DNA of 64,000 bases from positions 124,001-188,000 of the forward strand of contig KQ964262.1 in NCBI GenBank assembly GCA_001566295.1, given 5' to 3'. Source of the DNA: Microdochium bolleyi. Its lineage: Eukaryota; Ascomycota; Sordariomycetes; Xylariales; Microdochiaceae. Shown here piece after piece: positions 56,630 to 64,000 of this stretch (positions are counted from its first letter, which is position 1; every line of letters starts with the position of its first letter). The translations under genes were made by a program, and so were the position numbers. The notes below the pieces were generated by a model. It searched no databases. It saw only the letters and a list, made by a program, of their open reading frames with translations, and was not told the DNA's origin.

Positions 56630-57120
56630 ACGGCAAGGCGTGTTTTTTTCGTTTTGTTCCAATTTCTACTCCCGGAAGGCGCATCATGTACGAGCAGTGG
56701 AACGTTCGGCTTTGTACGCTCAAGCGCCGGGATCTAACTTGGAAGTTAGACCTGGAATACTGAAGCTGTAGCCCAGGAGTCGAGAACGCGTGATGGCAGC
56801 GGTGGAAAAATCCCCTTAGGAGGGCGGATATGATCATTCGGTCGGTGGATTCACCGTTTGTGATCCACCGTGGTAAGGGCAAACAAGCATCAGGAACGTT
56901 TATTTGTACCTTTTTTACAGATTGTTGTCATGGAATAATCGTAGAAAGAGCTCACCTGGATCTTGTCGGTTTGCAGGTGTGGCCGTCAAGGCTACGATGA
57001 GAGGGCCAAAGAAAGCCATGCTAATGCCACCGTCTGTCCTCTCTTAGTGACCCTGCAGGGGGTGGTCTAGCCTGACAATTTGGGCACAAATCAACGTTCT
57101 GACTGAGGCAGCCCTAGATT

Positions 57121-57335
57121 CGCGGCGCAGAATGGTCTGGAGATCAATCTAGTGCCAGAATATGTCCTGCCTTATGCCTCGTTGCGTGCAAAATATCCTA
57201 CCGTGCTTGGCAGCTGCTCCCGGCATTTGCGACGGCCATGTGAATAGCACGAACGAGACTAGTTGCAATGGTTCACACGGCACTGCCGTGTACATCCTGC
57301 CCAACGGACTGTCGATCAGTATTAGCGAGCAGTAA
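57121..57335 (+). pseudogene. Unassigned gene relic
   Basis: Two overlapping plus frames look like coding sequence: QNGLEINLVPEYVLPYASLR in one, then, after a shift near 57215, CDGHVNSTNETSCNGSHGTA and VYILPNGLSISISEQ with TAA at 57333-57335. N-glycosylation-type NST/NET sites and paired Cys suggest a secreted protein. No ATG or full-length frame. Family unknown; may be a fragment of the decayed locus around the P450. Confidence 0.25.
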
Positions 57336-57432
57336 GCCTTCCACGGTATTGTAATCCAGTACCTGGGACACCTTTCCGTGTTGCGCCATCGGCCGCATCC
57401 CAATCAATGCATACAAATCGTCCTGGCAGGAT

Positions 57433-57753
57433 TCACTGCGCTAGACTCCAACGTGGCATTCTCATACTCGGATGTTGCATTCTTCGGGTGTAAATTCTAA
57501 CTCTACGTACAGGCCCGAACTGTGCGAGTGATCGACAGCCAGCAACACGACGAGGTACGCCACCAATGGGCACAGACAAAAGCGCGCCCGCAGGGTCCCC
57601 TCTGTCGGCATGGGTCCAGAGTTTGCCCCCGTGCGCTATTCCGCTAATCATTGAATTGTCGTCCTTGATGTCCACAATGCCACGCCCACGGACGAGTCTC
57701 CGTTTCAAGTCTTGCAGGGGATTGTTGCTAACTACTGCAAGAGCAGAGTGCAC
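57433..57753 (-). pseudogene. Unassigned coding fragment, minus strand
   Basis: A 106-codon minus frame without a good ATG, with a natural-looking stretch (VSNNPLQDLKRRLVRGRGIV; DDNSMISGIAHGGKLWTHAD). No partner exon and no recognised family. Listed as a possible relic only. Confidence 0.22.
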
Positions 57754-58310
57754 GTTTCCTTGAGCCGTATTACCCGTAATGAGGATTCAGGAGCCCTTAG
57801 GGATGGCTGGGTTATCAATAGGGAGCATTTTGGAGATGTATTAAACAGATGACCCTCTACTAACTTCTCTGTTCGCAATGTATTTGTCCGAGGAAATTAT
57901 CAAATTAGCCGCGTCTACACGTGTAATTGAATGAATGGTTAAAGGAACGATATAGGTGTCAAGGACCTGACGTAATTGCGTCAGAGCAGCCACCCAAGGA
58001 GTTAAGAATCAGATCTCACGACGTAAAGTTTACTCCAAGTAAATCAGACAACTTGTCGTTGCTGAATGATGCCATGAATGCAAATGACAAGTTGATTCAA
58101 TTGTTGAATCGTGGATTCCAAGCCTTCCACTGCATACCAGGATGCGAGCCGCATGGCCATTATGCCAAACCCATCCATCAAATCATGATCTAGTTCCTTT
58201 CTTTTGATCCTTTTCGCAGCCGCTGCACTAATCTGACTACTGATAATTCAGATCGGACAATTGCTCGAGATGAGACTTATTTCTGCCCGGGGGCATTTAA
58301 CTATCTCGCC

Positions 58311-58703
58311 TCACCGCATATATAATATCGAGGGGGCCTTCCGTTTGTTGAGCGGTACCACAAGTTTGGTACAGCTGACACCTTGGCGGAGTAGGTCCAG
58401 GGCCTTGTCAATAGCGTCAAGACCACAATCAACAACTCGTGCGCTCGTGCCCGTCCATGCCCTGCGGTCTAGCGGCGACCACGACGCCGCCAATGTCGCC
58501 ACCCAGCACCGTCGGGAACCGCTTGTTGGGCGGCATGTCCAGGTCCCGTCCCACCTGGTCTGCCGGGTTGATGGCGCACACCTCGACACGCACCAGAAGC
58601 TGGTCGGGGCCGGCGTCGGCGTCGTGCGCGTGACCACCTGCAGCCACTCGTTCTTGTGCACCAGGCTTGCTGCCTGGTGTTGCTGCGGCGCCTGCGGCGC
58701 CAT
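58311..58703 (-). pseudogene. Truncated medium-chain (zinc-type) reductase pseudogene
   Basis: Starts MAPQAPQQHQAASLVHKNEW (ATG at 58703) with LQVVTRTTPTPAP. It then shifts by one base into DQLLVRVEVCAINPADQVGR and RFPTVLGGDIGGVVVAARPQ, which is the N-terminal GroES-like domain of alcohol dehydrogenase / quinone oxidoreductase / trans-enoyl reductase proteins. A further shift leads directly to LDAIDKALDLLRQGVSCTKL, the last ~35 residues of the same family, and TGA. The whole NAD(P)-binding Rossmann domain (some 200 residues) is missing. So this is an internally deleted, twice-shifted copy that cannot encode an active enzyme. The original may have worked in the same pathway as the P450. Confidence 0.7.
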
Positions 58704-58704
58704 C

Positions 58705-58737
58705 GTCGTCGTTGCGCGTCGTTGCGCGTCGTTGCGG
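58705..58737. repeat. Short tandem repeat, 10-base unit
   Basis: Just over three copies of GTCGTTGCGC immediately upstream of the reductase pseudogene start. Probably replication slippage. Confidence 0.8.
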
Positions 58738-59370
58738 GCCAACATTGGACCACCTCGGCGACTTATAAGTCGGCCCCTGCCCCAATGAGCACCTGATACA
58801 CTTCCATTGATTCCGCTCGGCCGTGCATCTCGGCCACTTTGGGGCGGAACCCCTCAGCTTGCCCTGGGCCCCCGTAATCCTACCCACCGACGTATCCCCC
58901 CGCCTGGGTTGCTAGCCCGAATCGATAATTTGCATGGGCGCAATGCCGGCTGTTGATTATGCGTCAGGGCAGTGGCCTATACTTGTTGACTGGGCAGCAT
59001 GCGGAGGCCCTTCCTTTCTTTCGCTCTATCCTCCCTCCTTGTTATCTTCTTCTTTCTTCTACCCTGGCCGACTGGAAGTACCGGAAATTCGTAACCGTGC
59101 TCGAGACTTTCCTTTATGGGGCGCACTATCGTATTCTCCAGTCGGAGTCGCGATTGCGCCGTAGCAAATCTAAAAGCTATCGGCCCCTTCCACCTTGAGC
59201 CCTCTTCCTCCCTGGGCTGGAAATCGTATTAAAAGGCAGCCAGTATCTAGTAGACATGTGTGCAGATTCTCCAAATTCATTTCAGGTAGACATTGATAAT
59301 GACCGACGGCCATTAGTCATTTCATACAGACACAAACAAAGTCCCCCGGAGCACAAGAACACGACTCCGA

Positions 59371-59654
59371 ACGTCTGCCGTTCCGGATCTGTCGCTGACC
59401 TCAGGTCCCGGTCTCAACCTGGATCTTGGGCACATCGGCCATCCCGACTTTACTATCGAGCAGCAGTTCCAGAAGTGGCACGGCGACGACCACGTCCCAT
59501 GGTTTCTAAAGACCGGTTACGCAACGGATGCCGCCGACTTTGTCGCTGCGGACTCCGGCCCCAGATACACGCGGCGGCGGCGGCGCAGATGACATGCTCA
59601 GTCTGTACCGGCTGCCGGCACTACAGGACCTGCTTCCGCGCCTACAGGGCCTCG

Positions 59655-59704
<50 letters not shown>

Positions 59705-60291
59705 CAAGTCTTTCGAGGAGCTGCCGGGCAGTAAGGAAGGGAAGATAATCTATGATTGCATGGATGTTGTCACCGCCCTTTATCGTCAGGTCAGCAGATT
59801 CCAACAGGAAGGTCACGATGGGGGTGAGTTTAGAGCTTCCACATACCCCGAATTACTCATCACCCAACACATGAAGGAAACGAGCGTGTAATAATACTTA
59901 AGCTGATCGCCTGTCATATGTGGTCGTACTATCTATAGCAGCCTGCTCCTCGAGTATCACGACTGTCGGTGCGACGCCCAAGGACGCAGCTGCTGCCGTA
60001 GCCCTGGACCGCTGGCATGGGGAAGATAACAATGGACAAATCTCGAGCGAGCCCGGCTGGCTACGGACGACACGATACAAGCTCGTCCTGCAGCTTCCTG
60101 TAAACCGGCCAAATCATGGCGCTGCACCGCTGCTTGAGTGGATTATCGTGCATGAGTTTAGCAGAGACGAGAAGCTGGGCACAAAGGTTGAGCCGCGGGC
60201 CCTAAGGACTGAGTTGAAACCTGAAGTCGCGGGTAGTTTGCCTGCGTATGATGCTGTCGATTGGAAGATGACTGGGAGCTGGTCCCAATAA
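59371..60291 (+). pseudogene. EthD/dabb-like dimeric alpha-beta barrel protein, frame-broken
   Basis: Four coding patches form one protein. Frame 1 from 59371 has GHPDFTIEQQFQKWHGDDHV. After a CGG repeat at 59571-59585 the frame shifts to ADDMLSLYRLPALQDLLPRL. The G47 tract then moves it to VKSFEELPGSKEGKIIYDCM. A normal intron (59824-59938, GTGAGT ... TATAG, phase 1) leads to exon 2, with SEPGWLRTTRYKLVLQLPVN and LLEWIIVHEFSRDEKLG, ending TAA/GG at 60289. The KWYDEDHIP-type motif, here KWHGDDHVP, and the PGWRRTTRYKL-type motif mark fungal EthD-like tandem-barrel proteins that often accompany small-molecule pathways. The expected start codon reads ACG (59371-59373, ACGTCTGCCGTTCCG). As written it is not translatable as one chain. 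Confidence 0.62.
59657..59703. repeat. Homopolymer, 47 G
   Basis: Uninterrupted run of 47 G within the EthD-like reading region. It sits exactly where two coding frames meet. Either a real hypervariable tract or a sequencing/assembly artefact. Confidence 0.9.
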
Positions 60292-63200
60292 GGAATGTTA
60301 TTGGTGGAGACGGGGAGAAACTTTCTGTTTATTCAGTCAAGAACTTCGCAATTGAAGTTTCGTCAACCTCAAGCGATAGGCGGTACGCTACACTGCGTAT
60401 TAAACTCCCAATATGTGAGCTAATTACCGCATGATGCAAGCCACTTCACTGTGGTCATTTGCGTGGTTCTGGTCATCAGGTTGAGAAACACTAGCAAGCC
60501 TTGCAAAACATTATCCAAAGAACTGACCGCGAGGATGACTCCTTGGATTTAGGATCTTAGAGAATGTTTTGAAGCTTCCGTATAGTGCCTACTAGCTACA
60601 AAGGTCTACGAAAAGGTCGCTACCGGCGGCTACGTAGGCCTCCTCTTTGTGAGAAATGTGGGAGGCGTCCTTATCGAGGGGCATGTAGATCCAGGTACGT
60701 ACTATATGTAGGGTTTACGGTACTAGTATGCTTGTCTGTAGTCTGAAAATGAAAGAGGATAGAGCCTTTCCCTTGGTATGTATCCTCTTAAGTTCGTCGA
60801 TAATTCCATAGAGTAGCAGGGTGTCACCTTTGCCTGGTTCACTCTTAACCTAGCGATGATTCCTGGTACTCTTTTTGATATGTGCAGAAACCCAATGCAT
60901 ACAATGAATGTAGCGCAAAAAAGTACGACCAACAGGCAGCAATGATAGTGCGCCAAGTTTCCCAATGCCTAAATCGACATCCCGTGTAGTCTGTTTGGGA
61001 GGAGAGACGGTGCTGGAAATGCCAGCCCCGACGATGGACCGCCATCCATGCTATGCTTCGAGAGACCACAGAGGGCGACTGCGAGCGGCTCGCTTCATGG
61101 TTATTACTGCCTGGTATGTTATCAGAAGGAGTGTGTATTGGGAAGGGTCGAATTGTGACAATAGCAAGGAGTGTAGAGTGGAAAATGAATGGATGGTAGT
61201 ACAATACGGGAGAGAGAAACCGATGGTCGATTGGAACACCACCGTCATCATGCCTTCAACATGTCGAGCATGCGCACCATGCGAAGTTGACTTTGTTATG
61301 CTGATGCGGCAGCATACCCCATTAGCAAGGGTGCTTCCCTCAGCAGCCCGCACTGGGCCCACCCGAGATTGAAGCACATCACAGCCCCGATGTGTGGGGT
61401 TCTCACACTGGATCCATAGTTGATGTGGGTGAGACCACAATTCCGTTGATGCTGTTCTCCAGGAGTTGCTGTCCTCGGGTCTCACCTAGCATCTGGGGTG
61501 ATCAGGATCGAAATCCAATCCAGCTTCTCCTCAACGACACCTGCCCTGCGAATGAATAGGCGAATGCGCCGCCGAAGGACGCGATTGCAGTACTCATCAA
61601 TACCCTTGAGCTCCTCCTCCTCCTCGACAGTTGGACCCTCACCTGGCTCTCGTCGTCAGGCAGAGTCTCACAATCTGTCGCTAAGAGTGGCAGTGGTTCT
61701 TCTTTCACTGTGATCCCATGCTCGCGCTGAATGATGCACCTCCCGATTACAGCAGCGCTAGCATGCCTGAGCTGAATGTGAACTTGGGCCGCTACTGTGT
61801 CGAGGATGAGGTCAATGATGATATGTCTTGTGGACGCCTCGTCGTGCCAGGCTGCCAATTACGGCAAACTCGGAGAGCAAGGCATCGCTGGCTGTCTCCT
61901 CTCGGTGGAGAGTTATGCTTGTCCACACCCAGTAGACGAGAACTGCAGCCACATTACCGTCGCCCTGCTGCGCAGACGGGATCTTGGTAATGATCATCCC
62001 GTGCCGGCATTGCGTGAGAGCAGCCTCAGCCTCGGTATCGCCGCGGCGGGACTCGATGCTGACGAATGCTGTAGTACCGACGCTACTAGCACAGGAGTAG
62101 AGCCTCGCCAAGTGCCGCGGCTGTTATTGCTGCTGATGGCCTGGACGGCGTGCACGACGGCGGCCTAGTCCATCGCCGACAGCTGCCGCACGAGTCGCGT
62201 CCTGAAGCCAAGATTGCGTACCTGACGCGGTGGCGGCTGAGCGGCGGTGCGGCGGTGCGACATCGGGACTAGGGCTGCCACGAGCAGGACCCGACCGATG
62301 GGTCGACAAAGGTCCAGGGTCTGCTCCCCACGTGGCATCGTCTGCAGACTGAGTTGACGGACTCGCATGTGACGCACCCTGTCCGTCTCTTGTGAGAGCC
62401 TGTTGGCGCCATGGCTTTTTTCTTCTCTTTAGTACACCGTCTTTGCGGAGCATGCGCGGAGTCCGCGAAGAGTGGCTGGATCGGTCGACGTGGCGCTGGG
62501 CGGCCTGGGCCTCATCTCGCGCGAAGAGGCTGTCGGTGGAAAGAAGGTGTCCGGACAGGCGGGACAACGGTACAATGCCCCATTGTAGCCTAGAGCCGTG
62601 CTTGTCCGTGGGCCCTTGTCCTGTCTGCCACGATGGGCCCAGGGTCCATCCGAGCCCATTGTCGGCAGCAGAACGATTTGATCCGACAGCTCCGAGCTCC
62701 AGGAAGACTTGACAGGGGGCCACGTTCTGCTCCACTCGTTCTTCGGACCACAGACCGGGTGTGGTCGTTAGCTCCGATGCTGAAAGGGCTTGGTTAGACC
62801 GCAGCAAGCCACCTTTCCGATCTGGGCCTTGCGTGTCAAAATCTGCTCCAGCCTTCTTCGATCTGTAGCCACAATTGGCATGCAGCCCAGTCGATCCGGA
62901 TGGAAGAAGGACATGATGTTTCGATAGACGAGCTACTCCGGTCTCTCGGGCAGAGTTTGGGTCTCGGTCAGGACAGGGGCAGCCTTACGATGGGACAGAG
63001 AGATTCTAGCGTTGCGAATGGTGGAGAAATTCTTATCGGGCCCCGTCACAAGACCAAGTCGCGACAGGGCAGGCTGCTCGGCTGCGATGCTTGTCCCACG
63101 AGTCGTCACGCCAGCTGAAAGCGAGGGCGTCTAGACTATTGCATCTAGCGGCCGCCATAACAGGGGCACAGCGCCGGTCTGGTTTCGCGATCTATGCCTT

Positions 63201-63657
63201 CCAGACTCTAGTTCGCCTTCCACGACGTCGAACCTGGTACGATGCCTTTGCCACGCTCCACGAGTCCCGCCAGTTTGGTGCACACAAAGCTTGCGAGGCC
63301 AGATCTATGCCCCTGTCTAGATTCGGAAAGCGGAGGGTCAGTCCTTAGTATTCGATTCAGCTCAGAGCGATAAAGCAGCTGACTTGGGCAATTCCAGCCA
63401 GGCCTTGAAGCGCCACACATGACCGAGGACGGAGTAGACCAGGCGAGTTCCCAATGACAGGAAAGTAGCTGTGATTTCGCGCGCGGCGGACGTCCGGCCA
63501 TGCCGGAGCAGAGGCCCCCGTCGCGGCCATATAACATGTGCCTCATCCTACCACCTGAAGCACAGTCACGACTTGGCCCTTTTGGCTGGTCTTGGTTGTC
63601 TCTACTACCGTGTCGGACGCCAACTCTTCCTTTGTGCCGACTCACTTCGCAAATACG
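60292..63657. other. Long region without a confident gene
   Basis: About 3.4 kb. At about 60607-60700 a short plus-strand stretch (VYEKVATGGYVGLLFVRNVG) looks like a relic with no start or continuation. At 61502-62111, minus frames contain natural-looking pieces (HGITVKEEPLPLLATDCETL; NVAAVLVYWVWTSITLHREE) in two frames, possibly an intron-containing or broken gene I could not assemble. The 227-codon minus frame at 62124-62807 is Ser/Arg/Gln-rich and looks random. The last 200 bases are the leader of the pectinesterase gene. Confidence 0.35.
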
Positions 63658-64000
63658 ATGGCTAAGCTCGCCTCCTTGTTGCTGCTTGGCCTTTTCGGCT
63701 GGAGTGCCGCCCAACAAGGTGCGAGGACCGAATCCACTGTTTCAACTTCTTCCACTCGTTTGCGATGCGGTGCCCGCTCAGTCGATGCCTCTTCTTCGTC
63801 GCCCTCGTCGACTTCAGTTGAGACCTCTTCTACGTCACCGTCACCAACTTCTTCTGCTGTCTTGTCATCTCTTACATCTATCTCGAGCGCTCTCTCGCAG
63901 TCGTCTGGCACCACGTCGGCCAGCATTGCACCGGCTTTGTCTGCTAACACGGGCCTAGCCGTCACTGTTGCTTCTGACGGAAGCGGCCAGTATACCAATA
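63658..64000 (+). CDS. Secreted pectin methylesterase (CE8), N-terminal part
   Basis: Plus-strand gene cut by the right edge. The start MAKLASLLLLGLFGWSAAQQ is a clear signal peptide. About 80 residues rich in Ser and Thr follow (SVETSSTSPSPTSSAVLSSL), a likely O-glycosylated stalk. The readable part ends with LAVTVASDGSGQYTNI, which matches the first beta-strand signature of pectin methylesterases (V-x-x-DGSG-Q/D-Y-x-x-I). The enzyme would remove methyl groups from pectin, making it accessible to polygalacturonases such as the GH28 at the other end of the window. The catalytic residues lie beyond the edge, so the call rests on this signature plus layout. Confidence 0.7.
   Translation, partial: MAKLASLLLLGLFGWSAAQQGARTESTVSTSSTRLRCGARSVDASSSSPSSTSVETSSTSPSPTSSAVLSSLTSISSALSQSSGTTSASIAPALSANTGLAVTVASDGSGQYTN

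Noticed and set aside
62124..62807. 227-codon minus-strand frame
   Set aside because: Composition is Ser/Arg/Gln-rich without hydrophobic pattern; no partner exon.
1..64000. CRISPR array, bacterial operons, riboswitches
   Set aside because: No spaced repeats or such structures; spliceosomal introns show the DNA is fungal.
1..64000. Long terminal repeats or transposase genes
   Set aside because: No reverse transcriptase, integrase or DDE-type motifs recognised; the only transposon-like feature is the 190-base foldback element.

Overview
The window looks like nuclear DNA of a filamentous ascomycete (Pezizomycotina, plausibly a Sordariomycete). Most genes are cut by one to five short GT-AG introns of about 55-140 bases. 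Genes lie on both strands without operons, coding DNA is GC-rich, and intergenic stretches are 0.3-3 kb. The families (GH28 and a pectin methylesterase start, RTA1-like, VIT/von Willebrand A, TauD-like dioxygenase, F-box proteins, cytochrome P450) and an intron-bearing tRNA-Leu fit this. I could not name a species.

Left part (1-17.7 kb): a secreted GH28 pectin-degrading enzyme and a peroxisomal-type enoyl-CoA hydratase sit among seven or eight intracellular proteins I do not recognise. Several of these are short, acidic or coiled-coil. Middle (18-45 kb): an F-box-like protein with a very acidic centre, a TauD-type dioxygenase, a VIT-VWA protein, a small secreted protein, an RTA1-like membrane protein divergent from a flavin-reductase-like protein, a coiled-coil protein, a single-pass membrane protein, two adjacent F-box-like paralogues and a tRNA-Leu(AAG). 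Right part (46-64 kb): two patches of frame-broken coding DNA, a type B carboxylesterase, a Thr-rich extracellular protein gene with a C24 tract in an intron, a 190-base foldback element, an intact P450 followed by several gene relics, and the 5' end of a pectin methylesterase gene.

Two themes stand out. First, three otherwise intact genes contain a single in-frame stop followed by clearly coding, same-frame sequence: TAG at 19984, TAG at 26387-26389 (minus) and TGA at 39228-39230 (minus). In the last case an adjacent paralogue shows that the downstream part belongs to the protein. Nonsense mutation, stop-codon readthrough and A-to-I mRNA editing (known to recode UAG in Sordariomycete fruiting bodies) are competing explanations. 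Second, 54.7-60.7 kb reads like a decaying metabolic locus: one intact P450 surrounded by an internally deleted medium-chain reductase, an EthD/dabb-like gene split over three frames by a CGG repeat and a G47 tract, and unassigned relics.

Exon boundaries were worked out by hand from GT/AG sites and frame continuity. No homology search was run, so family names rest on recognised motifs.
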